Part shown: in pieces, positions 46,335 to 57,309 of the stretch | How the letters are laid out: each line of letters starts with the position of its first letter | How positions within the stretch are numbered: the first letter of the stretch is position 1 | Source: Rhodospirillaceae bacterium | GTDB lineage: Bacteria > Pseudomonadota > Alphaproteobacteria > Rhodospirillales > Magnetospirillaceae | DNA length: 64,000 nt | Assembly (NCBI GenBank): GCA_031290545.1 | Contig: JAITNJ010000037.1 | Location: 62,001-126,000 of the forward strand | Direction: 5' to 3' | Notes under the pieces: generated by a model | Databases searched by the model: none | Told to the model about the DNA's origin: nothing | What the model saw: the letters and a program-made list of their open reading frames with translations, nothing else | Position numbers and translations under genes: made by a program

Positions 46335-47561
46335 ATGGAAAGTGAATTTTTTCGTATAAAACGACTTCCTTCGTACGTTTTTGCAGAAGTCAATGCAATG
46401 AAGGAACATGCTCGTAGTGTTGGTGAAGATGTAATTGATCTTGGTATGGGCAACCCTGATCAACCAACGCCGCAGCATATAGTTGATAAATTAGTCGAGG
46501 TAGCGCGTAATCCACGAACACATCGTTATTCGATGTCACGCGGCATTTCAAGTTTGCGTAACGCACTGGTCGATTATTATAAACGTCGTTTCAACGTTGA
46601 TCTTGATCCAGAAAAGGAGTGCATTGTAACATTAGGATCCAAAGAAGGATTTGCTAATTTAGCATCTTCGATTACTAGTCCTGGTGATATATTTCTGATT
46701 CCAAATCCAAGTTATCCAATTCATCAATATTCCTTCATTCTTGCTGGAGGATCGATTCAATATGTTCCAATTTTACCAAATGACGATTTTTTAATTACAC
46801 TTAAACGAATAGTAAAGTATTCTATATCAAAGCCAATAGCATTAGTAATTAATTATCCATCCAACCCAACAGCTCTGATTGCTACATTGGATTTTTATGA
46901 ACAAGTTGTGGACTTCTGTTGTTTTCACGGTATTTATATACTTTCAGATTTAGCTTATGCTGAAATTTATTTTGACATTGATCCGCCACCTTCAATTTTA
47001 CAAATAAAAAATGCCAGAAATATTTCCATTGAATTCACATCAATGTCAAAAACATACAATATGCCAGGATGGAGAATTGGTTTTGCTGCTGGAAATAGTA
47101 CTTTAATTAAAGCCTTAGCAAGAATTAAATCATATCTTGATTATGGAGCTTTTACACCTATTCAAGTAGCTGCTAGCATTGCTTTGACAGAATCTCAAAA
47201 TTGCGTCGAGGAAATTCGTAATCTTTATAAGAATCGTCGCGATATTTTGATTGATGGATTAGCAGTTGCTGGATGGAAAATTCCAAAGCCGTCTGCTACT
47301 ATGTTCGCTTGGGCTCCAATACCATCATCATTCTCTCATCTTGGATCACTCGAATTTTCTAAACTTTTATTGAGCGAAGCTAAAGTTGTAGTCACACCAG
47401 GCATAGGTTTTGGTGAACACGGCGATGGTCATGTGAGAATTTCTCTCGTTGAAAATCAACATCGTATTCGACAGGCAATTCGTAATATCAAACATTTTTT
47501 AAACTCTTACGACATAATATTGAAAAATGTAGAAAACAGAAATTGTAAAAATCGTGATTAA
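46335..47561 (+). CDS. class I/II aminotransferase (AlaC / LL-DAP-aminotransferase-like)
   Basis: 408 aa; MGNPDQPTPQHIVDKL, NYPSNPTA, SMSKTYNMPGWRIGF; next to hom. Confidence 0.9.
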   Translation: MESEFFRIKRLPSYVFAEVNAMKEHARSVGEDVIDLGMGNPDQPTPQHIVDKLVEVARNPRTHRYSMSRGISSLRNALVDYYKRRFNVDLDPEKECIVTLGSKEGFANLASSITSPGDIFLIPNPSYPIHQYSFILAGGSIQYVPILPNDDFLITLKRIVKYSISKPIALVINYPSNPTALIATLDFYEQVVDFCCFHGIYILSDLAYAEIYFDIDPPPSILQIKNARNISIEFTSMSKTYNMPGWRIGFAAGNSTLIKALARIKSYLDYGAFTPIQVAASIALTESQNCVEEIRNLYKNRRDILIDGLAVAGWKIPKPSATMFAWAPIPSSFSHLGSLEFSKLLLSEAKVVVTPGIGFGEHGDGHVRISLVENQHRIRQAIRNIKHFLNSYDIILKNVENRNCKNRD

Positions 47562-48846
47562 TGAGTTAAAAATAGCAATAGCTGGTCTAGGAACAATCGG
47601 AAGTGGAACGGTTACTTTACTTAATCAACAAAATGATCTTCTAATTAATCGAACAGGTAGACATCTGCGTTTAGTATCCTGTTCAGCATTAAAAATGCCA
47701 ACTAATCTACCTCTTGATAATATTCCGTTTTTCAGTGATGCTCGTGAAATGATTAAAACCGTAGATTTCGATATTTTAATCGAATTAATTGGTGGTGCTG
47801 ACGATGTAGCGCTAGACATAGTAACAACTACTCTAAAACAAGCACGTCACGTTGTAACTGCAAATAAGGCTATGATTGCACATCATGGTCATACCTTAGC
47901 AATACTAGCTGAACAAACAGGAGTTACCTTTGGATTTGAGGCTGCAGTTGCAGGTGGAATTCCAATAATCAAAGTATTACGAGAAGGATTAGCAGCGAAT
48001 AGTTTATCGCAAATCTATGGTATATTAAACGGAACATGCAATTATATATTGACAACAATGCGTAAATCAGGACGTGAATTTAATGATGTTTTAGCTGAGT
48101 CACAATCTCTTGGATATGCTGAAGCAGATCCTAGTCTTGACATTGATGGACTAGATACAGCACATAAATTATCAATTCTAACAAGTTTAACTTTCGGAAC
48201 AATCATCGATTTTTCCAAAGTTCATATTGAGGGCATTCGTAATATTTCTACTTTCGATATTAATTCGGCAGAAGAACTTGGATATAGTATCAAACTTCTT
48301 GGAATTGCAAGACATACAGAAAATGGTATTGAACAACGAGTGCACCCATGTATGGTACCAATTCATTCTTCCATTGGTCATGTTGATGATGTATTTAATG
48401 CTATTGTCGCCGAAGGTCCTTTTATAGGCAGAACTTTATTCGAAGGACGTGGCGCAGGAGCAATACCGACAGCCTCAGCAGTAATTGCTGATATTCTTGA
48501 TATCGCTTCTGGTAGATATACACCAACATTTGGAATTCCAGCAAAGAAATTAATACCACTTCAAATCGCATCTATGAAAGATCATCGCAGTTCTTTTTAC
48601 ATTCGTTTAACAGTCCTCAATAGATCTGGTGTCTTTGCTAAAATAGCAGCTGCGTTTCGTGATGAAAAAATATCGATGGAAGCTATTCTACAACGAAGAC
48701 ACGTATCAGATAAAGAAATCATACCTGTAGTAATAACTGTACACGATACATTAGAATATTTAGTATTACGTGTTATAAATCGTATTCAAACAATTCAAGA
48801 AATAGTTAAATCTCCATACATGATTCGTATGGAAACACTACTATAA
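47554..48846 (+). CDS. hom: homoserine dehydrogenase
   Basis: 430 aa; IAGLGTIGSGTV, AAVAGGIPIIKVLREGLAAN, ILNGTCNYILT, C-terminal ACT; GTG start, 8-nt overlap with upstream gene. Confidence 0.95.
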   Translation: MINELKIAIAGLGTIGSGTVTLLNQQNDLLINRTGRHLRLVSCSALKMPTNLPLDNIPFFSDAREMIKTVDFDILIELIGGADDVALDIVTTTLKQARHVVTANKAMIAHHGHTLAILAEQTGVTFGFEAAVAGGIPIIKVLREGLAANSLSQIYGILNGTCNYILTTMRKSGREFNDVLAESQSLGYAEADPSLDIDGLDTAHKLSILTSLTFGTIIDFSKVHIEGIRNISTFDINSAEELGYSIKLLGIARHTENGIEQRVHPCMVPIHSSIGHVDDVFNAIVAEGPFIGRTLFEGRGAGAIPTASAVIADILDIASGRYTPTFGIPAKKLIPLQIASMKDHRSSFYIRLTVLNRSGVFAKIAAAFRDEKISMEAILQRRHVSDKEIIPVVITVHDTLEYLVLRVINRIQTIQEIVKSPYMIRMETLL

Positions 48847-48966
48847 CTATTAAATCAATTTATTAATTGTGTAATAACATGAATTAGAACATAATGTTAC
48901 ATTATTTTTATCTATTTATGTATAATTAATTTATCTCTATAATATTAAAATAAAAAGCTCAGCAGC

Positions 48967-50745
48967 ATGGAAGAAGCGTTTCTTAATATAGAACAATCAT
49001 TGACTGGTCGATATTGGCAGATGGCTATTGTTGACGAACGTAAAGCTATGGCAATATGTCAACGATTAGATCTGCCAGATACAGTTGGACGAGTGTTATC
49101 AACACGAAACATTGATTTAGATTCTATATCGTTTTTTCTTAATCCTAAATTACGTGAACTATTACCAGATCCTTTTCATCTTCTCGATATGCGCATTGCT
49201 GTTGATCGTCTAGTTAAAGCAATCATTGAAGGAGATACGATTGGTATTTTCGGTGATTACGATGTCGATGGTGCTACATCATTAGCATTATTACATCGTT
49301 TTTTCACCGCTGTTGGAGTTCCTGTTAGAACTTATATTCCGGATCGTATTACTGAGGGCTATGGTCCTAACATACCAGCTTTATTAACTTTAAGAACTGA
49401 AGGTATTAATATAGTAATTACTGTAGATTGTGGCACTACAGCATTTAATACTTTAGATGTAGCATACCAAATAGGTTTAGACTTAATCGTCGTTGATCAT
49501 CATAAATCTGAAACTAAATTACCTAAAGCATTTGCAGTAATCAACCCAAATCGTTTGGATGAAAGTAGTTCATATGGATATCTAGCTGGTGTCGGTGTTT
49601 CATTTCTACTTATCATAGCTATAAACAGTGAATTACGTAAAATTAATTGGTTTTCAAATGAACGCCAAACTCCAAATTTGTTACAATGGCTAGATATTGT
49701 GGCATTGGGAACTATTTGTGACATGGTACCATTGATTGGATTAAATCGTGCGATTGTTTCACAGGGATTAAAAATACTAGCTCTACGAACTAATGTTGGT
49801 ATATCTGCTCTAGTAGACAACTCTAACATTAAAGAACGTCTCACTTCTAATCATGTTGGTTATACTCTTGGGCCTAGAATAAATGCCGCCGGTAGAATTG
49901 GTCGGGCTGATCTTGGTATGCAATTACTAGTCACAGATGATCAGATAGAAGCAACTAGATTAGCCAATTCTCTTGAAATTTATAATAAAGATCGTAAAGA
50001 TCTAACAGAACAAATTTTACAAGCAGCCATCGAGCAAGTGGAAAGTGCTGAAAATAGAATATCTGATAGCAATTCGATAATCATTGTTGCTGGTAATAAT
50101 TGGCATCCTGGAATAATTGGAATCATCGCAGCGCGTTTAAGAGATCGTTATAACAAACCAGCCTGCGTGATCGCCATGAACGAAATAGAATGTAAGGGAT
50201 CTGGACGTTCAATACCAGGTCTCGATTTAGGTGCAACAATTATAGCAGCACGTCAGTCTGGTTTATTGATCAATGGTGGTGGCCATGCTTTAGCAGTAGG
50301 TTTCTCAGTAACACGAGAACGATTGAAAGAATTAAGTGTTTTCTTGGTTGAGCATTTAACAGCTCAAATGAATGAATCAATTATTCCAATATTACGACTT
50401 GATGGAATATTAAATATTAGTGGAATTTCTATTGATCTTGTTGAAAACTTAAATCGTCTAGAGCCGTTTGGTATAGGAAATGCTGAACCACGTTTTGTTA
50501 TTGTAGGCTCTCGTATAATTGCATCTAGAGTTGTTGGTATGAATCATATTTCATGTAAAGTAGCTGGAAGAAGCGGTAAATCAATAAAAGCAATTGCATA
50601 TAACTCTGTTGATTCTAAACTTGGTCAGACTCTCTTGATTAACAACGGCACACCTCTACATTTAACGGGAACATTACGTATAGACAATTGGCAAGGTAAA
50701 AAAAATATCCAACTGTTAATCGACGACGCTGCTACAATAACTTAA
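48967..50745 (+). CDS. recJ: single-stranded-DNA-specific exonuclease RecJ
   Basis: 592 aa; GIFGDYDVDGATSLALL, VDHHKSE, GPRINAAGRIG, GGGHALAVGF. Confidence 0.95.
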   Translation: MEEAFLNIEQSLTGRYWQMAIVDERKAMAICQRLDLPDTVGRVLSTRNIDLDSISFFLNPKLRELLPDPFHLLDMRIAVDRLVKAIIEGDTIGIFGDYDVDGATSLALLHRFFTAVGVPVRTYIPDRITEGYGPNIPALLTLRTEGINIVITVDCGTTAFNTLDVAYQIGLDLIVVDHHKSETKLPKAFAVINPNRLDESSSYGYLAGVGVSFLLIIAINSELRKINWFSNERQTPNLLQWLDIVALGTICDMVPLIGLNRAIVSQGLKILALRTNVGISALVDNSNIKERLTSNHVGYTLGPRINAAGRIGRADLGMQLLVTDDQIEATRLANSLEIYNKDRKDLTEQILQAAIEQVESAENRISDSNSIIIVAGNNWHPGIIGIIAARLRDRYNKPACVIAMNEIECKGSGRSIPGLDLGATIIAARQSGLLINGGGHALAVGFSVTRERLKELSVFLVEHLTAQMNESIIPILRLDGILNISGISIDLVENLNRLEPFGIGNAEPRFVIVGSRIIASRVVGMNHISCKVAGRSGKSIKAIAYNSVDSKLGQTLLINNGTPLHLTGTLRIDNWQGKKNIQLLIDDAATIT

Positions 50746-50852
50746 AAAGTTTGAATTCATGTAAATTTTATTGTTACTGTATACTTGACTCATGAATATA
50801 TAGGTTTAATTGTTACATTATTTCTGTTACATTTTACTTATTTTTAGATAAG

Positions 50853-50929
50853 GTCCCTATCGTCTAGACGGATTAGGACATCACCCTTTCACGGTGGTAA
50901 CACGAGTTCGAATCTCGTTGGGGACACCA
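50853..50929 (+). tRNA. tRNA-Glu(TTC)
   Basis: GTCCCTATCGTCTAGACGG...CCTTTCACGG...TGGGGACACCA. Confidence 0.95.
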
Positions 50930-51308
50930 GTTTAAAGACTAATCTAAAAGAATAAATTTTGATCGTTATATTAATCATAATTTAGTGTAGTTATAAACCT
51001 ACAAACGCTATTTTCTGTCTTTATTTTTTTATTCTTTAATTAAATTATTAATTTTTTTATTCACCAAATTTCTTAGACTTATTTATTGACATTATAATGC
51101 TTTAAAGTATTTATTATTTTCAATTTCTATAAGATAATTGATTATTTTTTAGAATACTTTTTAAGTAATTAAAATTAAAACTTCTTTTTTATAGAATTTA
51201 TTAAGTTTTCTTCAATTTTTAGCATTTAAATATTTTTAGATGGTAATATTCTTTTTACAAATTAATTGTCTGGATTTTCACATTTAATATTATAAATAAA
51301 CTTTCTTT

Positions 51309-51350
51309 AAAACTCTTTTAGGAATGAATATTCCTACTACTTAAGAGTTT
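51309..51350 (-). terminator. Hairpin overlapping the ilvE stop codon
   Basis: Outer arms AAACTCTT/AAGAGTTT plus inner AGGAAT/ATTCCT; the ilvE stop lies inside. Confidence 0.5.
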
Positions 51351-52464
51351 GCAATACACTCATCCAATTGTGACAATCTTTAATATCGCCATATTGAATA
51401 CTGACAATCATGTCATAAAGTTTCTGCATAAATGCCCCAGGCTTACCTCCGTTAATAATCACTTTATCATTTTTATATCTAAGTTCACCAATTGACAAAA
51501 CAACAACTGCTGTTCCAGTACCCCACATTTCATTTAGAGCTCCACTATGTGCTGCAGTCATCACCTCTTCTATTGAAATTCGACGCTCAGAAACCTTAAT
51601 ACCTAAATCACGACATAAAGTCAAAATCGAATCTCGTGTTACACCATCCAAAATAGCTCCATTTAATGGAGGTGTGATAATCTCATCTTTTATCTTCATC
51701 ATTACGTTCATAGTTCCTATTTCATCAAGATAGCGATGTTCGATACCGTCCAACCATAAAACTTGATTGCAACCAAACTTTTTAGCATCTTCAGATGCAA
51801 AAATACTAGCTGCATAGTTAGCCGCAGTCTTTGCTGCACCAAGGCCACCCTTTACTGCACGAACATAGGTATCAGTAGCCATAATTTTCACTGGACTAAT
51901 TCCTTCTTCATAATAAGAACCAACAGGTGACAAAATTAAAAAATAAGTGTATGTTTTTGCAGAGTGAACACCGAGAAAAGCTTCTGAAGCAATTACAGTA
52001 GGGCGAAGATAGAGCGCTGTACCACGTTTAGATGGAATCCATGTTTGATCGATACTGACAAGAGCATGAAATGATTGTATAATCATCTCAGAATCTATAG
52101 TAGGAATGCACAAATATTTACAGGACCTATTAAGACGTTCTGCATGTTTAGTAGCACGAAAAAATCTAATGATACCATCTTGACAGCGATAAACTTTCAG
52201 TCCATCAAAAACAGATTGTGCGTAATGCAACACTGCTGTAGCTGGATCTAGAATTAATGGCTGATACGGAACAATCCTAGGATCGTGCCATCCATTGCTC
52301 TCATTATAATCCATACAAAACATATGATCAGTAAAACTAGAACCAAAACGCAGCTCATCATCTGAAGGATGCGGCTTATGTTTTTTTGTACGAGTAATTG
52401 TTATTGATGTAGAATTTAGTTTTCCATCGGACCAAACAAAATCATTATAATTATCAAAAGTCAT
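51337..52464 (-). CDS. ilvE: branched-chain amino acid aminotransferase
   Basis: 375 aa; QSVFDGLKVYRC, KGGLGAAKTAANYAAS, NEMWGTGTAVVV. Confidence 0.95.
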   Translation of the reverse strand: MTFDNYNDFVWSDGKLNSTSITITRTKKHKPHPSDDELRFGSSFTDHMFCMDYNESNGWHDPRIVPYQPLILDPATAVLHYAQSVFDGLKVYRCQDGIIRFFRATKHAERLNRSCKYLCIPTIDSEMIIQSFHALVSIDQTWIPSKRGTALYLRPTVIASEAFLGVHSAKTYTYFLILSPVGSYYEEGISPVKIMATDTYVRAVKGGLGAAKTAANYAASIFASEDAKKFGCNQVLWLDGIEHRYLDEIGTMNVMMKIKDEIITPPLNGAILDGVTRDSILTLCRDLGIKVSERRISIEEVMTAAHSGALNEMWGTGTAVVVLSIGELRYKNDKVIINGGKPGAFMQKLYDMIVSIQYGDIKDCHNWMSVLQTLK

Positions 52465-52589
52465 TTAAAATCCCTCTATGATAAGTTAATAGTTATCAAT
52501 TGAGCTTATAATAAATATCTCGTTATAGTTTACATGATAATTCTATCAGTATTAATTAAAGAAATCACACCTTAGAATTGAATTTCTCT

Positions 52590-52625
52590 TAAATTGAATA
52601 TTCATATATGTGAATATTCAATTTA
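52590..52625. repeat. Perfect 15-bp inverted repeat with 6-nt spacer between divergent ilvE and response-regulator gene
   Basis: TAAATTGAATATTCA-TATATG-TGAATATTCAATTTA. Confidence 0.85.
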
Positions 52626-52860
52626 TCGTTTTATAATTTATTCAATTACATCACTATTTAAAGCAAACTTTAAAAAAATTTTAAATCATAAATAAAATTT
52701 AGCATATACTCATAAATACTAAATTTATTACAGAAATAATCATTACTCTTCTTTTTGTTAAAAACTGACAACCAATTTATTGACCACAAAATCTTCATTA
52801 ATATATGTGTACTAACCTTCATCAGTTCTGTTTATATAAAAATTATATATTTACTTAAAA

Positions 52861-53604
52861 ATGACTATTTCAAAATTTCATAACTTAAGATCTGCAGATG
52901 TGCATAAGAAACAAAGTATCATTAGCAAGAAAATACATATTTTAGTTGTAGATGACGATGCTCGTTTAAGACAATTGTTAAGCAAATATCTAATCGAAAA
53001 TAACTATTTAGTATCAGTAGCATCAGATGCAAATGAAGCACGTAAACAATTGAGTGCGATGATCTTTGATTTAATAATTTTAGACGTAATGATGCCTGGT
53101 GAAACTGGATTAGCATTAACAAAAAGTCTGCGATTTTATAATAGCGTACCAATCTTGTTATTAACAGCTATGAGTGAGCCAATAGATCGCATTATTGGAC
53201 TAGAGTCTGGAGCTGATGATTATCTCACAAAACCATTTGAGCCACGTGAATTATTATTACGCATCAATAACATAACATTGAGAAATGTAGATAGAATTTC
53301 CACAAATCTACGAAAATTTCGTTTCGATCGTTTTGTATTCGATCAATCTCGTGACGAATTGTTGTATGATAAAAAAATCATTCACTTAACTTCAACAGAA
53401 ATTACATTGCTTAATATCTTTATTACAAATCTAGGTAAAATTATGCGTCGTGAATATCTAATAATGCAAATTGGTAATAATTACAATTCAAGAACAGTAG
53501 ACGTTCAAATTAATCGCTTAAGGAAAAAGATAGAAAACAATCCGCACTCACCGCGCTACCTCCAAACAATACGTGGACAGGGGTACGTTCTTTGGATCGA
53601 TTAA
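52861..53604 (+). CDS. OmpR-family response regulator (PetR-like)
   Basis: 247 aa; HILVVDDDARLRQLL, LDVMMPGETGL, C-terminal wHTH ..TVDVQINRLRKKIE. Confidence 0.93.
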   Translation: MTISKFHNLRSADVHKKQSIISKKIHILVVDDDARLRQLLSKYLIENNYLVSVASDANEARKQLSAMIFDLIILDVMMPGETGLALTKSLRFYNSVPILLLTAMSEPIDRIIGLESGADDYLTKPFEPRELLLRINNITLRNVDRISTNLRKFRFDRFVFDQSRDELLYDKKIIHLTSTEITLLNIFITNLGKIMRREYLIMQIGNNYNSRTVDVQINRLRKKIENNPHSPRYLQTIRGQGYVLWID

Positions 53605-53605
53605 C

Positions 53606-54964
53606 ATGACAATATCATCATCAACAATTTCAATTAAATCATTTTTCCCACGAGGTCTATTAAGTCGTTCTTTGCTAATAATGGTTTCACCTTTGATCAT
53701 TTTGCAATTGATCTCTACTTATGTATTTTACAATACTCACTGGAACAGGATAACATATAGTTTAGCAACAAGTATAGCTGGAGAAATAAGCGCAATCATT
53801 AATATGATGCATGCTTTCCCAGGTGAGCAAAATCGATATGCTACATTTGCTATAGCAACTACAAGTTTAGATCTTAAAATAACTCTTAATAATAACGACA
53901 TTCTTAAAACTACTGATGTTAATAGTCTAGTATCAAAAAACAAATCATTTAATTTTAGCAAAAGCAATTCTGAAAAAATTTTAATAAAAGCTATTTCAGA
54001 GCGTGTTGATCTACCATTTTATATAGATGTTTGTAAAGCAAACCGAGATGTTGAAATTAGAGTATTACTACCTGAAGGCGTGCTTAATATTCATGCTTCC
54101 AGAAAACGTCTTTATAGCCCTACTACAACTATCTTCATTTTATGGATGACTGGAGCTGCGTTTCTTCTATTTGGCATTGCTACTATCTTTATGCGTAATC
54201 AAGTTAATTCCGTACGTCGATTGGCAATCGCTGTTGATAATTTCGGAAAGGGACGAGATGTTCCTTATTTCAAACCACAGGGTGCATCTGAAGTTCGTCA
54301 AGTAGCCATCTCTTTTGAACAAATGAGAGATCGAATTAAACTTCAGATCGATCAAAGAATGGAAATGCTAGCTTGTATTTCTCATGATCTAAGAACATCT
54401 ATAACACGCATGAAGTTAGCGCTAACCTTGATTAAAAACGACGACATCACTGAGCTCAAAGATGATGTTTTTGAAATGGAGCGAATGATTAAAGATTATC
54501 TAAATTTTGCTAGTAATGAAAGTGTCGAAAAAACCAGCATGATTGATCTTATGGAATTATTAAAAATAATAACAGGAAAATTTCTACGAAATAAAGCAAC
54601 AATCGACTTAAATTGCGAAGAGAGTTTATTTTTACCATTACGCCCACTAGCTATTAGTCGATGTCTTACCAACCTTATAGACAATGCAACTCGTTACGCC
54701 ACTAATGTTTCGATTCATTCAGAACGACATAAAAATATTATTGAAATTATTATTGATGATAATGGAACTGGAATTCATGCTGAACATCGCGAAATAGTAT
54801 TTAATAATTTTGTTCGTTTAGAAGAATCTCGTAATTCTAAAACAGGCGGTATTGGATTAGGTTTAACCATAGCGCGTGATGTGGCTCGTTCTCATGGTGG
54901 AGATATTTTATTAGAAGATAGTCCATTTGGGGGACTCAGAGTTAAGCTACAATTACCATTTTAA
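53606..54964 (+). CDS. EnvZ-like sensor histidine kinase
   Basis: HAMP, ACISHDLRTSITRMKLAL H-box, GTGIHAEHRE, GGIGLGLTIARDVARSHGG; track start 53573, likely ATG at 53606. Confidence 0.92.
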   Translation: MTISSSTISIKSFFPRGLLSRSLLIMVSPLIILQLISTYVFYNTHWNRITYSLATSIAGEISAIINMMHAFPGEQNRYATFAIATTSLDLKITLNNNDILKTTDVNSLVSKNKSFNFSKSNSEKILIKAISERVDLPFYIDVCKANRDVEIRVLLPEGVLNIHASRKRLYSPTTTIFILWMTGAAFLLFGIATIFMRNQVNSVRRLAIAVDNFGKGRDVPYFKPQGASEVRQVAISFEQMRDRIKLQIDQRMEMLACISHDLRTSITRMKLALTLIKNDDITELKDDVFEMERMIKDYLNFASNESVEKTSMIDLMELLKIITGKFLRNKATIDLNCEESLFLPLRPLAISRCLTNLIDNATRYATNVSIHSERHKNIIEIIIDDNGTGIHAEHREIVFNNFVRLEESRNSKTGGIGLGLTIARDVARSHGGDILLEDSPFGGLRVKLQLPF

Positions 54965-55089
54965 ATGAACGTAGACTCAAGTAATTGACAATTTTTTATA
55001 TTAGAATCTAGACTTCTAAATTAATGTGGTGTATTCATTTAAAATGAATTTTTTCATTTCGTATATTATTAAAGATAGTTAATCTACAT

Positions 55090-55166
55090 CGGGGTGTAGC
55101 TCAGCCTGGTAGAGCGCTAGCTTTGGGAGCTAGAAGCCGAAGGTTCAAATCCTTTCGCCCCGACCA
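55090..55166 (+). tRNA. tRNA-Pro(TGG)
   Basis: CGGGGTGTAGCTCAGCCTGG...CTTTGGGAG...CGCCCCGACCA. Confidence 0.95.
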
Positions 55167-55289
55167 AAAATCTCACAATTTCACGAAAGCTATCAATTTA
55201 ATAAATTATAATCAATTTCTATAATTAGAGTATGTTATTACCATTTGCAAAATCAATTAAGATACACGTAAACTATCTATTTTTTGTTA

Positions 55290-55364
55290 GGGCACTTAGC
55301 TCAGCGGAAGAGCGCTTCCTTGACATGGAAGAGGTCACAAGTTCGATCCTTGTAGTGCCCACCA
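55290..55364 (+). tRNA. tRNA-Val(GAC)
   Basis: GGGCACTTAGCTCAGCGG...TTGACAT...AGTGCCCACCA. Confidence 0.95.
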
Positions 55365-55602
55365 TTAGCTACAAAAAACTTATATGATTAATTTATGATA
55401 AAATAGAAGTATAATATGAAATTCGTACTGAATGATAGTAATCATAAACCAAATTCATTCAATATTCTCTAGATTAAATTAAAGTTTATTTCTATCATTT
55501 CTAGCTTCATTCAATATTTTTAAAAAACATTGGGTCCATATTCTATTAGAAAGTTTTTAAAGAATCAAAATTTCAAACTTGATTAAAGAAGAGTAAGAAG
55601 AG

Positions 55603-55917
55603 ATGAAATGTATTACAGATGATTCATTTGACTTTAACGTAGTAAATTCTACCATACCAGTACTCGTTGATTTTTGGGCAGAATGGTGTGGCCCCTGTAG
55701 ACAAATTGTTCCAATTCTCGAAGAATTATCTATTTATTTATCTAAAAAAATTATTGTAGCAAAAATCAATATTGACGAAAATCCACAAACAACAGCTAAA
55801 TATGGTGTTCGTAGCATCCCAACATTGATTCTCTTCAAGAATGGTCAGATAGTTGATACTAAAGTTGGCACATTAACAAAAAATAGTCTTTATAAATGGA
55901 TAGAATTAATGATCTAA
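55603..55917 (+). CDS. trxA: thioredoxin
   Basis: 104 aa; [36 protein letters not shown]. Confidence 0.95.
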   Translation: MKCITDDSFDFNVVNSTIPVLVDFWAEWCGPCRQIVPILEELSIYLSKKIIVAKINIDENPQTTAKYGVRSIPTLILFKNGQIVDTKVGTLTKNSLYKWIELMI

Positions 55918-56019
55918 TGATTCATAAATTTTAATTTTATAACCACATTAATAATGTAAATATCTTATACAAAAAATTTTTGATACCAGAATTATTATAT
56001 GGCAATCATTCATATAAAA

Positions 56020-57309
56020 TTAACAATATCTTTCATTCTCAGATAACACTACTCCTGCTAAATAAAGACTGCCACAGATTAAAATACGCCCTACATTTGA
56101 ATAGCTAGTCAAATCAATAATTGCTGTAGTTATGTCTGTAGACGGTGTAGCTGACAAACCTTCGGATTGTGCTAAAATACAAATTTGATCTGCTGTTTGA
56201 GAATTTAATTCGTTTAAAATCGAAATTCCCTTCATTCTACGAACTAATGGTGCCATAGGTGAAAGAAAATTACGGCTATCTTTGGTATTGAGCATACCAA
56301 CGATCACATCGAGCGGTCGATCCATCCAATTTTCTTTAATGAACAATGCTAATGCTTGACCAGCTGACGGATTGTGTCCACCATCAAGCCAAAGTTCAGA
56401 ACCAATTGGCATCAGTTCTAACAGAGAGCCATTTTTTAATAATTGCAATCTAGCAGACCATTCTACTTGACATAAACCGGTTGCTATTGTCAATGGAGTT
56501 GGGGTGATAATTTTAGTTAACATTTGTGCTGCAGCAATAGCAAGTCCTGAATTTTTCATCTGATGTGCACCAAGCAATGCAGGTGTTGGTAAAATCATCA
56601 TATTGTTTCCCATGACAAAGCGAAATCCATCAGTTATAGACTCGACTCTCCAATTTTTATTTTCAATAAATAATGGAACATTTAGAGCTTCGGATTTTTC
56701 GATAATAATAGTCTGCACCTTAGGATCTTGACTAGCTGAAATACAGGGTACATTAGGCTTTAAAATTCCTAACTTATTGTTTGCAATTACATCTAATGTA
56801 TCGCCAAGAAATTCTTTATGATCAAACGAAATCGTAGTTAGTATAGTAACTGCTGGATTGTCAACAATATTTGTAGCATCAAAACGACCACCCAATCCAG
56901 TCTCAATAAGACACAAATCTGCTGGACGATTAGCAAAAGCATAAAAAGCAGCTGCAGTTGTAATTTCAAAAAAAGTTATTGGTAAACCATCATTTTTTTC
57001 TTCACAATATATAAGAATGTTGTTTAATTCTTTCTCATCAATAATGTTTCCAGAAATACGTATACGTTCTGCAAAACGAACCAAATGTGGCGATGTATAA
57101 ACATGAACACGCATTCCTGCTGCCTCGGCAATAGCACGTAAAAATGCAATTGTCGATCCCTTACCGTTAGTTCCGGCAACATGTATTACCGGCGGTAGAC
57201 ACAACTCTGGATGATCTAAAGCATCTAATAAAATTAGAATACGATCCAGTGTCAGATCGATGAGTTTTGGATATAGTCTATTAAGGCGTTCGAGTGTAAC
57301 GTCAATCAA
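56020..57309 (-). CDS. folC: folylpolyglutamate/dihydrofolate synthase
   Basis: VIHVAGTNGKGSTIAFLRAI, YTSPHLVRFAERIRI; track start 57345, in-frame TTG at 57309 more likely (8-nt overlap with accD). Confidence 0.93.
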   Translation of the reverse strand: MIDVTLERLNRLYPKLIDLTLDRILILLDALDHPELCLPPVIHVAGTNGKGSTIAFLRAIAEAAGMRVHVYTSPHLVRFAERIRISGNIIDEKELNNILIYCEEKNDGLPITFFEITTAAAFYAFANRPADLCLIETGLGGRFDATNIVDNPAVTILTTISFDHKEFLGDTLDVIANNKLGILKPNVPCISASQDPKVQTIIIEKSEALNVPLFIENKNWRVESITDGFRFVMGNNMMILPTPALLGAHQMKNSGLAIAAAQMLTKIITPTPLTIATGLCQVEWSARLQLLKNGSLLELMPIGSELWLDGGHNPSAGQALALFIKENWMDRPLDVIVGMLNTKDSRNFLSPMAPLVRRMKGISILNELNSQTADQICILAQSEGLSATPSTDITTAIIDLTSYSNVGRILICGSLYLAGVVLSENERYC

